Assembly (NCBI GenBank): GCA_947500505.1 | Contig: CANMSL010000011.1 | Span: forward strand, 62,001-126,000 | Direction of reading: 5' to 3' | Length of the DNA stretch: 64,000 nt | Origin: an uncultured Aquimarina sp. | GTDB taxonomy: Bacteria; Bacteroidota; Bacteroidia; Flavobacteriales; Flavobacteriaceae | In this document: in pieces, positions 51,360 through 60,432 of the stretch | Layout: each line of letters starts with the position of its first letter | How positions within the stretch are numbered: the stretch's first letter is position 1 | Program-made: the position numbers and the translations under genes | Notes under the pieces: model-generated | The model's database searches: none | What the model saw: only the letters and a program-made list of their open reading frames with translations | What the model was told of the DNA's origin: nothing

Positions 51360-52667
51360 ATGATATTTTTAGCATCTACTGGTGGAACTATAGCAATAAC
51401 AATTATCTCATTTTTGGTTCTGATTCTTATTTTAGTTGGAATTTTGTTATTTGCAAAGGATAAATTACTACCATCAGGACCGGTTAAGATAACTATTAAC
51501 GGTGAAAAAGAGATTGAAGTAGCTTCAGGAGGAACTTTGTTATCTACTTTAGGAAGTCAAAAAATATTCTTACCATCTGCTTGTGGTGGAGGTGGAACCT
51601 GTATTCAATGCGAATGCCATGTATTAGAAGGAGGAGGGGAAGCACTACCCACAGAGACACCACACTTTTCTCGTAAAGAATTACAGCACGGTGCTCGTTT
51701 GGCTTGTCAGGTAAAAGTAAAGCAGGACATGAATATTGAGATTCCTGAAGAAGTTTTTGGGATTAAAAAGTGGGAAGCAGAAGTAGTGCGTAATTATAAT
51801 GTGGCTTCTTTTATTAAAGAATTTGTAGTTCGTATTCCTGAAGATATGGGATATAAAGCAGGAGGGTATATTCAGATCGAAATCCCACCTTGTGAAATCA
51901 AATATTCAGATATCGATATCACTGCACATCCAGAAGAGCACGATACGCCAGATAAGTTTCAGGAAGAATGGGATAAGTTTGGTCTATGGCCGTTGGTGAT
52001 GAAAAATACTGAAACTGTAGAGCGTGCATATTCTATGGCTTCTTACCCTGCCGAGGGTAGAGAAATTATGCTTAATGTGCGTATTGCTACTCCACCTTGG
52101 GATAGAAGTAAAAATGGATGGATGGATGTAAACCCAGGTGTTGCATCGTCTTATATTTTTGCACAAAAACCAGGTGATAAAGTAACTATTTCCGGACCTT
52201 ATGGAGAATTCTTTATCAATGAATCTGAATCAGAAATGTTATACGTAGGAGGTGGAGCAGGAATGGCGCCAATGCGCTCCCACTTATATCATCTATTCAA
52301 AACTTTGGAGACCGGTCGTAAAGTTACCTATTGGTATGGAGGACGTTCTAAAAGAGAGTTATTCTATTTGGATCATTTTAAACAATTAGAAGATAAATTT
52401 CCAAACTTTAAGTTTTATCTGGCACTATCAGAACCTTTAGAAGAAGATAATTGGAAAGTGAAAAAAGATATCAACGATGAAGGAGATGGCTTTGTAGGAT
52501 TTATACATAATTGCGTAATTGATAATTATCTAAATCATCACGAATCTCCGGAAGATATAGAGTTATATTTCTGTGGACCGCCATTAATGAATAAAGCGGT
52601 TCAGAAAATGGGAGAAGATTTTGGTATTCCTGATGAGAACATCAGATTCGATGACTTCGGAGGGTAG
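51360..52667 (+). CDS. nqrF: Na+-translocating NADH:quinone reductase subunit F
   Basis: 435 residues, the NADH-oxidising subunit. N-terminal TM helix (TIAITIISFLVLILILVGILLFA), a 2Fe-2S domain with SACGGGGTCIQCECHVLEGGGEALPTE ... GARLACQ, an FAD domain with ERAYSMASYPAEGREIMLNVRIATPPW, and an NADH domain with MLYVGGGAGMAPMRSHLYHL and ending LYFCGPPLMNKAVQKM ... NIRFDDFGG. Electrons pass from NADH through FAD and 2Fe-2S to the membrane subunits. A terminator follows. Confidence 0.98.
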   Translation: MIFLASTGGTIAITIISFLVLILILVGILLFAKDKLLPSGPVKITINGEKEIEVASGGTLLSTLGSQKIFLPSACGGGGTCIQCECHVLEGGGEALPTETPHFSRKELQHGARLACQVKVKQDMNIEIPEEVFGIKKWEAEVVRNYNVASFIKEFVVRIPEDMGYKAGGYIQIEIPPCEIKYSDIDITAHPEEHDTPDKFQEEWDKFGLWPLVMKNTETVERAYSMASYPAEGREIMLNVRIATPPWDRSKNGWMDVNPGVASSYIFAQKPGDKVTISGPYGEFFINESESEMLYVGGGAGMAPMRSHLYHLFKTLETGRKVTYWYGGRSKRELFYLDHFKQLEDKFPNFKFYLALSEPLEEDNWKVKKDINDEGDGFVGFIHNCVIDNYLNHHESPEDIELYFCGPPLMNKAVQKMGEDFGIPDENIRFDDFGG

Positions 52668-52692
52668 ACACATTATGTCTTTTGAAATTTTT

Positions 52693-52720
52693 AAAAACCG
52701 GTACATAGTATCGGTTTTTT
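52693..52720 (+). terminator. Terminator of the nqr operon
   Basis: Arms beginning AAAAACCGGTA (52693) and ending TATCGGTTTTTT (52720), with a short loop and one G-U pair, 26 bases past the nqrF stop. Confidence 0.8.
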
Positions 52721-52748
52721 GTTTTTAATGGCTCAACATATTTAGTAG

Positions 52749-53627
52749 ATGAAAAAATATATAATTGGTATGCTGGTGATCATAGCCGTTGTATTTGCGG
52801 TTAGAACTACTTCAAAAGGGAAGCATCTTATGAATCATATTAGGGGTATTGTTAAAAATGTAGTTTCCACTCCAGATTATATTAACAAAGAAGGAGATTC
52901 TATAGCAACCAGAGTTTTGGCTATTAAAGGTTACAAAAGAAAAGTGTATCCGAAGGGTTCTTTTCAGGAGTATCTCCGTAATTATAAATTGAAAAAGTAT
53001 GGAGCACCTATTATCAATTATGATAGTACGAAATACTTTGCACAGCATTGGCATGATGCCATTTTAGAAGTTCCCGTTCCTGCTAACGGATTGCAACAAT
53101 GCGCAGATGCATTGATACGAATAAGAGCCGAGTATCTTTGGGAAACAAATAGAAAAGATGAGATAGGGTTCAATTTTACATCAGGACATTATTGTTCCTG
53201 GAAAAAGTATTCAGAAGGTTTTAGACCTAAAATACAAGGAAACAAGGTGACTTTTCACAAAACGGCAGCTGCAAATGATTCTAAATCTAGTTTTTATAAG
53301 TATCTGAATCTAATTTATACTTATGCAGGTACATTGTCTTTATATACAGAACTTCCTAAAATAAAGGTAGAGGATGTAACTATTGGTGATATGTTGGTGA
53401 AACCGGGGACTCCAGGACATATCGAAATCATAGTGGATGAGCTTGTAAATGATCAGGGAGAGAAACTATTTTTACTTGCTCAAGGAAATACACCTGCACA
53501 GAATGTGCACCTACTTAAAAACTTTGAAGAAACCTCAATTTCTCCGTGGTATCGATTTAAAAAAAGTGAAGCTGTGTATACACCAAGTTATCATTTTGAA
53601 GAGGGATTGTTTATTCGGTTTAAATAA
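52749..53627 (+). CDS. DUF4846 family protein, signal-anchored
   Basis: 292 residues. The first 20 residues (MKKYIIGMLVIIAVVFAVR) form a signal anchor or signal peptide. The C-terminal ~220 residues carry the DUF4846 landmarks: QQCADALIRIRAEYLWETNRKDEIGFNFTSGHYCSWKKYSEGFRP, YLNLIYTYAGTLSLYTELPKI, VTIGDMLVKPGTPGHIEIIVDE, LFLLAQGNTPAQNVHLLKN and ISPWYRF. Function unknown; the HIEI and QG residues suggest an enzymatic or ligand site. It is independent of nqr (terminator between) and upstream of the mosaic gene. Confidence 0.88.
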   Translation: MKKYIIGMLVIIAVVFAVRTTSKGKHLMNHIRGIVKNVVSTPDYINKEGDSIATRVLAIKGYKRKVYPKGSFQEYLRNYKLKKYGAPIINYDSTKYFAQHWHDAILEVPVPANGLQQCADALIRIRAEYLWETNRKDEIGFNFTSGHYCSWKKYSEGFRPKIQGNKVTFHKTAAANDSKSSFYKYLNLIYTYAGTLSLYTELPKIKVEDVTIGDMLVKPGTPGHIEIIVDELVNDQGEKLFLLAQGNTPAQNVHLLKNFEETSISPWYRFKKSEAVYTPSYHFEEGLFIRFK

Positions 53628-53737
53628 TACTGGAACAAGGAATCGTTTACTCAATGAAAGGATAGGTTTACTCATTTTGAGTTTCGTTCATGGTTAAAAA
53701 TGTTGAGTTTTACTGCAAAATGAAAAATACGCTAACC

Positions 53738-56700
53738 ATGAAAAAATCAATATTATTTTTGCTATTCGTCTCATTTACAAGTTTATATTGTCAAGAAGTT
53801 CCTCTTGTTCAGTTAAATGATTCTACTCAATTGAAACTTTCTGAATTAAATGTAGATGTAAAAATCATTGGAAACTTTGCAACTACTACTTATGACATGA
53901 AATTTTATAATGGTCTTGATCGTACGATGGAAGGAGAATTATTGTTTCCTTTAGGGCAAGGACAAGTAGTTTCGGGATTTGAAATGGATGTTAATGGAGA
54001 AATGAGAGATGCAGTAATTGTCGAAAAAGAGTTAGCCAGAGTGGCTTATGAAAATACGGTACGGCAAACTATTGATCCAGGTCTTTTAGAAAAAACACAA
54101 GGCAATAACTATAAAGCTAGGATTTATCCAATTTTACCAAAAGACTATAAGCATATCAAGATTACTTATGAAGAAGAGTTATCTAATATAAATAATCTTA
54201 AGGTGTATGAATTGCCTCTAGGTTTTACTGATAATTTAGATGAGTTCTCAATAGATATTGATATTTATGGAGATAAAAAACCTTTAGAAGATGAACTAGT
54301 ATTTCTTAAAAAGGCCACTAAATATCAGGCAACCTTATTTAAGAAAGAATATACTCCTAATGCCCCAATTGTAATAAAAATACCGAATGATTTAGGTTCT
54401 AGACAAGTGGTAAGTTCAGGTAATTACTTCTATATAAATCAACAGTTAAAACCTAATTTTAGAATAAAGAGAAAGCCAAGAAAGATCTCCGTTTTATGGG
54501 ACGCTTCTTTTTCAGCAAAACATAGAAAAATCCAAAAAGAATTAGAATTACTTGAGCTATACTTCGAATATTTAGAAGACATCGAGGTTCAATTTATTTC
54601 ATTTAATAATTCGGTTGATATTAATAGAATGTTCAAAATTACAAATGGTAATTGGTCAGCTCTAAAGAATGAAATAGAAAATATAACCTATGATGGAGGA
54701 ACTTCTTTATGTTTTTTTGATACTATGAAACTAAAATCAAATGAGATTTTACTTTTTACAGATGGATTAACAAATCTAGGTGATTTTACTAAAAAAATTG
54801 AAAAAAGTATATATACCATTAATACTTCTGTTTCTGGCGATCATCAATTAATGGATGATATCGCAACCAGCTCTGGAGGTAGCTACATAAACCTTACCCG
54901 ATATGATAGTAAAAATGCATTAAATATTTTAAAACGTGAAACATATCAATTTTTGGGCATAGTTGAAAATCCTTTATTAAATGAGGTGTATCCTAATCAA
55001 AATACAAATGTATTGTCGGATTTTTCAGTAACGGGTAAGTTTTTAGAAAATACCACCATCAAATTACTTTTCGGTTACCAAAACAAAGTAACCAAAGAAA
55101 TAGAAATTCCGATTACTAATAGCGCAGAAGATGATGTTGTTAAAAGATTATGGGCAAAAGAAAAATTAATTTCTTTAAATAGAAATAAAAAAGAAAATAA
55201 AAGAAAAATAATCTCTTTGGCAAAGCAGTATCAATTAATTACAGATTATACATCTATGCTAATTTTAGATAGAATAGAAGATTATGTTAGGTATCGGATT
55301 GAACCACCACAAGAGCTAAAAGCAGCATACAAAGAGCGAATTGCAAATATCAAAGAAGAGGAAACATATAAAAAAGAAGAAATAGCAGAAAGAAGAATTG
55401 AATTGTTTGAGGAATATGAGGATTTATTGTCGTGGTACACGACAAAATTTCCCAAAAAACAAATTAAAAAAAGAGGGCAGGCTAATGCTGTTAATGAAAA
55501 TAATACTAGTTCTCCTCAGAATACCGGCATTGTTACTACTGAAAGACAAACGAATGGTATTGTTAACAATGCGGTTGCACCAATAGAATCGAGTGCGTTC
55601 GCCCTAGATTCTACAAAAGGAATCGTATCGGGAGTAGTGACAGATCAGAGAGGTGAGCCTTTACCAGGCGTAAATATTGTTGTCAAAGGAACTACAAATG
55701 GCACTCAAACTGATTTTGATGGTAATTTTGCTATTAATGCTGAAATAGAACAAGAACTCGAAATTTCATATATAGGATTTAGATCGACAAATCTTGTAGT
55801 GAATAATTTAAGTATGTTAAATCTTAGATTAGAAGAAGATGCGTCAATGTTAGAAGAAGTTGTAGTTACGGGATACGGCACAGAGAAACGAAAATCAATA
55901 ACCGGGTCGGTAACAACTGTAACAACAGAGTCATTTTCTGGAGCTGTTGCCGGAGTCCATTTTGATAGGGTGCAAGCAGGAGCTAACTCATCAGTAGTTA
56001 TTAGAGGCGTTTCTTCGTCTATTACAGATTCTGAACCCCTTTATATAGTTGATGGTGTTCCAGTGCAAGGAAATCCAACAGATCAATTATTGCCAGATGA
56101 TATAGAATCCATACAAGTACTAAAAGAAGAGAGCGGAGCTGCATTGTATGGCGCTAGAGGACAGAATGGTGTACTAGTTATTACAACTAGAGAAGGTAAA
56201 GAGAAGAATTCAGAAAAAATAGAAGAATTGAATCAAAAAATTTCCAATGAAATAGAATTAAAATCCTGGAATCCTGATACTCCTTATTTGAAAACTCTAG
56301 CGAAAGAAAAGACAATTGAATCTGCATATACTAAATATTTAGAAATAAGGAGCCAATATGCTAATATTCCATCATTCTATCTTGATGTAGCAGATTTCTT
56401 TGATAAAAAAGGAGCTACTGGTATCGCTATCAGAATTGTAACCAATTTAATGGAAGTAGATTTAGATAATCACGAACTGATGCGAGCATTAGCATATAAG
56501 CTAGAATATTTTAAACAATATGAGTTGGCCGTTATTGTATATAAGAAAGTATTAGAACTTAGACCAGAAGAACCTCAATCATACAGAGATTTAGCATTAG
56601 TTTATGAAAGTATTGGGGAGTTTCAAAAAAGTTTTGATTTGTTATATAAAATCTATAACGGAGAATTATTAGAAAAAGATGAAGACGAACGGTTTTTTGG

Positions 56701-57166
56701 AATTGAACAATTAGCATATGTAGAACTTAATAGATTGGTTTATAAACATGAAAGAAAACTTAAACTATCCAAATCTCTAAAAAAGAAGTTTAATAAAACC
56801 CCTGTTGATATAAGAATAGTAATTGATTGGAACCACAATGATACTGATATTGATTTGTGGGTTATTGATCCTAAGGAAGAAAAAGGTTATTATAGTAATT
56901 CAGAAACAGAAATAGGAGGTAGATTATCAGAAGATATGACAGAAGGGTATGGTCCTGAAGAATTTATGCTTAAAGATGCTATTAGAGGTCGCTATAAAGT
57001 AATGATAGATTACTACGCAGATAATGTTCAGAAAATATCCGGACCAACCATCCTTAAGGTAACTATGTTTACTAATTACGGGAAGAAAAATGAATCAAAG
57101 AAAATAAGTATAGTTCGATTGGATAAACAAGAAGAGGAAATTGAGGTTGGAAGCTTGAAATTTTAA
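53738..57166 (+). CDS. Mosaic envelope protein: VIT - VWA - carboxypeptidase-like - SusC plug - TPR-like - DUF2135
   Basis: Start at ATG 53738 (MKKSILFLLFVSFTSLYC, signal peptide); ATG 53720 is possible; ~1142 residues. Order: VIT domain (~20-165); VWA domain (~248-430) with MIDAS-like DASFS, GGTSLCFFDT and LLFTDGLTN; a charged coiled stretch and Asn/Ser linker (~560-620); a CarboxypepD_reg-like domain (GVVTDQRGEPLPGVNIVVKGTTNGTQTD); a SusC-like plug (LEEVVVTGYGTEKRK, VVIRGVSSS, EPLYIVDGVPVQ, DDIESIQVLKEESGAALYGARGQNGVLVITTREG; ~705-825) without any following beta-barrel; TPR-like helices (~850-1000); and a C-terminal DUF2135/YfaP-like domain (VDIRIVIDWNHNDTDIDLWVIDP; ~1020-1142). Export is expected; function unknown, perhaps an assembly or adhesion protein. 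Most unusual gene in the window. Confidence 0.85.
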   Translation: MKKSILFLLFVSFTSLYCQEVPLVQLNDSTQLKLSELNVDVKIIGNFATTTYDMKFYNGLDRTMEGELLFPLGQGQVVSGFEMDVNGEMRDAVIVEKELARVAYENTVRQTIDPGLLEKTQGNNYKARIYPILPKDYKHIKITYEEELSNINNLKVYELPLGFTDNLDEFSIDIDIYGDKKPLEDELVFLKKATKYQATLFKKEYTPNAPIVIKIPNDLGSRQVVSSGNYFYINQQLKPNFRIKRKPRKISVLWDASFSAKHRKIQKELELLELYFEYLEDIEVQFISFNNSVDINRMFKITNGNWSALKNEIENITYDGGTSLCFFDTMKLKSNEILLFTDGLTNLGDFTKKIEKSIYTINTSVSGDHQLMDDIATSSGGSYINLTRYDSKNALNILKRETYQFLGIVENPLLNEVYPNQNTNVLSDFSVTGKFLENTTIKLLFGYQNKVTKEIEIPITNSAEDDVVKRLWAKEKLISLNRNKKENKRKIISLAKQYQLITDYTSMLILDRIEDYVRYRIEPPQELKAAYKERIANIKEEETYKKEEIAERRIELFEEYEDLLSWYTTKFPKKQIKKRGQANAVNENNTSSPQNTGIVTTERQTNGIVNNAVAPIESSAFALDSTKGIVSGVVTDQRGEPLPGVNIVVKGTTNGTQTDFDGNFAINAEIEQELEISYIGFRSTNLVVNNLSMLNLRLEEDASMLEEVVVTGYGTEKRKSITGSVTTVTTESFSGAVAGVHFDRVQAGANSSVVIRGVSSSITDSEPLYIVDGVPVQGNPTDQLLPDDIESIQVLKEESGAALYGARGQNGVLVITTREGKEKNSEKIEELNQKISNEIELKSWNPDTPYLKTLAKEKTIESAYTKYLEIRSQYANIPSFYLDVADFFDKKGATGIAIRIVTNLMEVDLDNHELMRALAYKLEYFKQYELAVIVYKKVLELRPEEPQSYRDLALVYESIGEFQKSFDLLYKIYNGELLEKDEDERFFGIEQLAYVELNRLVYKHERKLKLSKSLKKKFNKTPVDIRIVIDWNHNDTDIDLWVIDPKEEKGYYSNSETEIGGRLSEDMTEGYGPEEFMLKDAIRGRYKVMIDYYADNVQKISGPTILKVTMFTNYGKKNESKKISIVRLDKQEEEIEVGSLKF

Positions 57167-57187
57167 ATGAAAATAGGTGAATAATAC

Positions 57188-57195
57188 TATCTTTG
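57188..57195 (+). promoter_or_regulatory. -7 element before the nqr-associated gene and apbE
   Basis: TATCTTTG on the + strand, 7 bases before the start codon of the next gene, so the 5' leader would be very short. Confidence 0.6.
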
Positions 57196-57202
57196 TTCTG
57201 CT

Positions 57203-57580
57203 ATGACAAGAATACTTACGAAACAAGAGCTTCATAATCTGGCAATGAATATTGTTGGCGAGGAATTAGAAAAAAAAGGTTTTGAGTTTATCGCTATTAA
57301 TAGCAAATTGGGTAAACATCCGCAATTTGTATGTATTGATGCGTCTAATCAACGATATTTTGTAATAGTAAAAGCAATATCATATCCGGATAATCCACAT
57401 AATTATGATATGGTTTGGATGGAAGCTTTTAAAAAGCACGCCAGAGAACAAGAAGCAAAGGTGTTTTATGCCGGTGTAGGATTACAGAATTCTGAGAATC
57501 CCAATAAACCGGTTTTTTTAAATGAAGAATACGTTTTGGAATATGCAGGATTGCAGGTCATAGAAACACATCTTAATTAA
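57203..57580 (+). CDS. Small nqr-associated protein (often mislabelled 'NqrF')
   Basis: 125 residues, soluble: ILTKQELHNLAMNIVGEELEKKGFEFIAINSKLGKHPQFVCIDASNQRYFVIVKAISYPDNPHNYD ... HAREQEAKVFYAGVGLQNSENPNKPVFLNEEYVLEYAGLQVIE. It has no 2Fe-2S or flavin motif, so it is not a reductase subunit, although homologues carry that name in many Bacteroidota annotations (from memory). Six bases before apbE, so co-transcribed; a link to Nqr maturation is plausible but unproven. Confidence 0.72.
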   Translation: MTRILTKQELHNLAMNIVGEELEKKGFEFIAINSKLGKHPQFVCIDASNQRYFVIVKAISYPDNPHNYDMVWMEAFKKHAREQEAKVFYAGVGLQNSENPNKPVFLNEEYVLEYAGLQVIETHLN

Positions 57581-57586
57581 AATACT

Positions 57587-58597
57587 ATGATTCGTAACCT
57601 TCTTATTTTTTCACTGTTAATCATCTTTTTCTCTTGTAAGAAAGAATCCAAACCGTATTTAAATTATACCAACGGAAATGCATTTGGAACCACTTTTTCG
57701 GTTCAATTTATAGATAATAAGGAGATAGACTATACACAATCTTATGACAGTATTATCGCTGTGATTAATCATTCTATGTCTACTTATCAGAATGATTCCG
57801 ATATTTCTAAAATAAATAGCGGAGATACTACGATTGTAATAGGTCATCATTTTAAAAACGTGTTCAATACTTCCAAAAGGATTTTTAAAGAAACAAAAGG
57901 TGTATTTGATCCTACAATTGGTGTTTTAGTAAACGCATGGGATTTTGGTCCAGAAGGGAAAATAGTTGCTTTAGATAGTCTTAAAATAGATAGCCTGCTA
58001 ATCTCTGTAGGGTTAGATAAAGTTACCATACAAAATGATAAGATCGTAAAACAAGATAAGAATACTTTCGTTGATTTTAATGCTTTGGCAAAAGGGTATG
58101 CTGTAGATGTATTTGCTGAGTTTTTAGAAGCTAAAGGTTTGGAAAATTATTTGGTAGAAATAGGAGGGGAGATTAGAGGGAAAGGCAATAATTTAATCAA
58201 AGAAAAGCCTTGGAAAATTGGAGTAGAAGATCCTAATTTTGATCAGACACAATCGTATAGTAAAGTACTTTCTTTACAAAACGAAGCGATGGCCACATCT
58301 GGAAGTTACCGCAAATTTAAGATAGATGAGAACGGTAACAAGTATGCTCATATAATCGATACAAAAACAGGATATCCTCATAAATCGAATCTTTTAAGTG
58401 TTTCGATTTTGGCTAAAACCTGCATGGAAGCTGATGCATACGCTACTGCTTTGATGTCTATGGGATTAGAAAAGTCCAAAGAATTCCTTAGTACTCACCC
58501 ACAATTGAAAGCCTATTTTATTTATGAAGATGAGAAAAATGAGCTTAAAACACTTAGTATAAATGGTTTTTCTAAAGATTCATCTATCCAAAACTGA
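57587..58597 (+). CDS. apbE: FAD:protein FMN transferase (ApbE), lipoprotein
   Basis: 336 residues; MIRNLLIFSLLIIFFSCKKESK is a lipoprotein signal with Cys17, placing the enzyme outside the inner membrane. ApbE landmarks: NGNAFGTTFSVQF, VDFNALAKGYAVDVFAEFLEAKGLENYLVEIGGEIRGKG, MATSGSYRKF, AHIIDTKTGYP and MEADAYATALMSMGLE. It transfers FMN from FAD to the Thr of NqrB and NqrC, both encoded upstream. It ends 5 bases from the convergent response-regulator gene. Confidence 0.97.
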   Translation: MIRNLLIFSLLIIFFSCKKESKPYLNYTNGNAFGTTFSVQFIDNKEIDYTQSYDSIIAVINHSMSTYQNDSDISKINSGDTTIVIGHHFKNVFNTSKRIFKETKGVFDPTIGVLVNAWDFGPEGKIVALDSLKIDSLLISVGLDKVTIQNDKIVKQDKNTFVDFNALAKGYAVDVFAEFLEAKGLENYLVEIGGEIRGKGNNLIKEKPWKIGVEDPNFDQTQSYSKVLSLQNEAMATSGSYRKFKIDENGNKYAHIIDTKTGYPHKSNLLSVSILAKTCMEADAYATALMSMGLEKSKEFLSTHPQLKAYFIYEDEKNELKTLSINGFSKDSSIQN

Positions 58598-58602
58598 AAA
58601 AA

Positions 58603-59358
58603 CTACCTATTTAACCATTCTTTAAAATCTCCGGTTTTTTGCCGACTTACTATAAATTCTTGATCTTTAGAATTTAGTATAGACAGTTTAAATCTATGAT
58701 TAAAATATGGATCAATTTTTTGAATTGAATTCTTTGAAATTATTTGTCCTCTATTAATTCTGAAAAAATGATTAACATCTAAAGAATCAAATAGTTGATC
58801 CAAGGTTTCATTAATGATAAATCTTTTTAGAGAAGTTACCCCAAAAGTGATGCTTTCTTCAGAATAGAAATATAAAAGATCCGAAATTTTAACCTGAACA
58901 AATCCACTTCCTTCTTTTACCAATATTCCTTCTCTATGGATAACCTTAGTTTGCATACTGTCAAGAAGTTTTTTTAGGACAGTAGGATCCACAGAAGGTT
59001 TTTTATTAGATTTGGTAAATTTCAATAATGCTTGATTTAGATCCTCTTCCTGAATTGGCTTTAGTAAATAATCGATGCTATTTACTTTAAATGCCTGAAT
59101 AGCATATTGATCAAAAGCTGTGGTAAAAATAATGGGTGCATCAATATCTATTTTTTGAAATATTTCAAAACTTAATCCATCTGCCAGTTGAATGTCCATA
59201 AAGATTAAATCTGGTGTAGTATGTTTTTCAAACCAAAGTACAGCATCTTCAACTGTATCAATAATATCTAATAACTGATACTCAAAATTACAGGCTGCAA
59301 GTTTACTCCGTAACTGATTCGCTGCTCGTGGTTCATCTTCAATGATTAATATCTGCAT
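58603..59358 (-). CDS. LytR/AlgR-type response regulator (LytTR)
   Basis: 251 residues. Receiver domain (1-120) with acidic pocket Glu7-Asp8 and phospho-acceptor Asp55 (LIFMDIQLADG), Thr-Ala in FTTAFD and Lys in IDYLLKPIQ. The C-terminal LytTR DNA-binding domain has GSGFVQVKISDLLYFYSEESITFGVTS and FFRINRGQIISKNSIQKIDP. It overlaps the kinase gene by 20 bases. LytTR sites are usually two direct repeats; the target is unknown, perhaps the operon itself. Confidence 0.96.
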   Translation of the reverse strand: MQILIIEDEPRAANQLRSKLAACNFEYQLLDIIDTVEDAVLWFEKHTTPDLIFMDIQLADGLSFEIFQKIDIDAPIIFTTAFDQYAIQAFKVNSIDYLLKPIQEEDLNQALLKFTKSNKKPSVDPTVLKKLLDSMQTKVIHREGILVKEGSGFVQVKISDLLYFYSEESITFGVTSLKRFIINETLDQLFDSLDVNHFFRINRGQIISKNSIQKIDPYFNHRFKLSILNSKDQEFIVSRQKTGDFKEWLNR

Positions 59359-60421
59359 ACTTATTTTTTTTGTCAGATGGTTTTAATAACGGAAGGGAAA
59401 CAATGAATTGGGTTGAATCATTTTTAATATTGATAGGTTCGTTTGAAATCAATGTATAACGCTTTTCAATATTTTTTAGCCCGACCTTTGTAGAAGGTAT
59501 TTGAGTTGATTTGGGTTGAATCTTATTCGTCACTGTTAGAAAGTTATTTTTTACTTCTACCGCTATTTTTAAAGGTTTTGCTTTTGAAATTACGTTATGT
59601 TTTATGGCATTTTCCAATAAAAGTTGAAGACTCATTGGTATGATCATAGTACGTAATGAGTTATCCGGGATATTCCAATCCACCTGTAGATTGTTACCGA
59701 ATCTTTCTGATTGTATATGAATATATGATTTTGCGAATTTTAATTCATCTCTAAGTAAAATCATATTTTCGTTTCCAGATTCTAGTATAAAACGATATAC
59801 GTTTGATAATTTATCTACGAAATCGGTTGCCTCGTCTTTAGAATTTTGATCGATAATATCTCGTAGTGTGTTGAGTGTATTAAAGAAAAAATGTGGTTGT
59901 GCTTGATTTCTAAGGGCATCCAATTGTGCCTGTATGATCATCTGCTTGTTTTGTTCTTCTTCTCTAATCGATTTCTTTAACCGTATGTAGAAATAAATTG
60001 CTTCGTATATCGCCATAGTCATTGTACTAATTAGAATAATTGGTACTAATATTTTAGCTCTGGAAACAGGATTGTAGTTAATATTCCAGATAAAAGATAT
60101 TAACATGCCACCAACCACATCTACTACAACAACTGTAGTGACAATAGCGATAAAGAATAGAATGATACGTTTTAGATTATCTTCGAAGCTGGGATATTTC
60201 TTTCTTAAAAAAATCATTATAGCACGAATGATAAACCAATCACAGATTGAAAAGAATAGTGAGATGTTCCAACGGATAATAGCTTCACCTAGGGAATAAC
60301 TTTCAAAAGAATTATTAAAAAGAAAGTATGTGATAAAACTTAGAATCAGAATACCAATAATAATAAACCAAAAGTCATCAAAACCTAAATACTTTATACG
60401 TTTCTTTTTATTGACTAACAT
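59339..60421 (-). CDS. LytS-type sensor histidine kinase
   Basis: 360 residues. Four TM helices (to ~residue 160), a short linker, then the His_kinase (PF06580-type) domain with the phospho-His in QPHFFFNTLNTLRDII and the ATPase motifs LLENAIKHNV (N box) and VGLKNIEKRYTLI. It has no periplasmic sensor domain, so the membrane part is the likely sensor. Paired with the LytTR regulator, and located 11 bases after a seven-span membrane protein that may be its input partner. Confidence 0.95.
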   Translation of the reverse strand: MLVNKKKRIKYLGFDDFWFIIIGILILSFITYFLFNNSFESYSLGEAIIRWNISLFFSICDWFIIRAIMIFLRKKYPSFEDNLKRIILFFIAIVTTVVVVDVVGGMLISFIWNINYNPVSRAKILVPIILISTMTMAIYEAIYFYIRLKKSIREEEQNKQMIIQAQLDALRNQAQPHFFFNTLNTLRDIIDQNSKDEATDFVDKLSNVYRFILESGNENMILLRDELKFAKSYIHIQSERFGNNLQVDWNIPDNSLRTMIIPMSLQLLLENAIKHNVISKAKPLKIAVEVKNNFLTVTNKIQPKSTQIPSTKVGLKNIEKRYTLISNEPINIKNDSTQFIVSLPLLKPSDKKNKYADINH

Positions 60422-60432
60422 CTTTGGTTTTA

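Noticed and set aside
57203..57580. Naming the small gene as an NqrF subunit
   Set aside because: No 2Fe-2S, FAD or NADH motif; the true nqrF is at 51360-52667.
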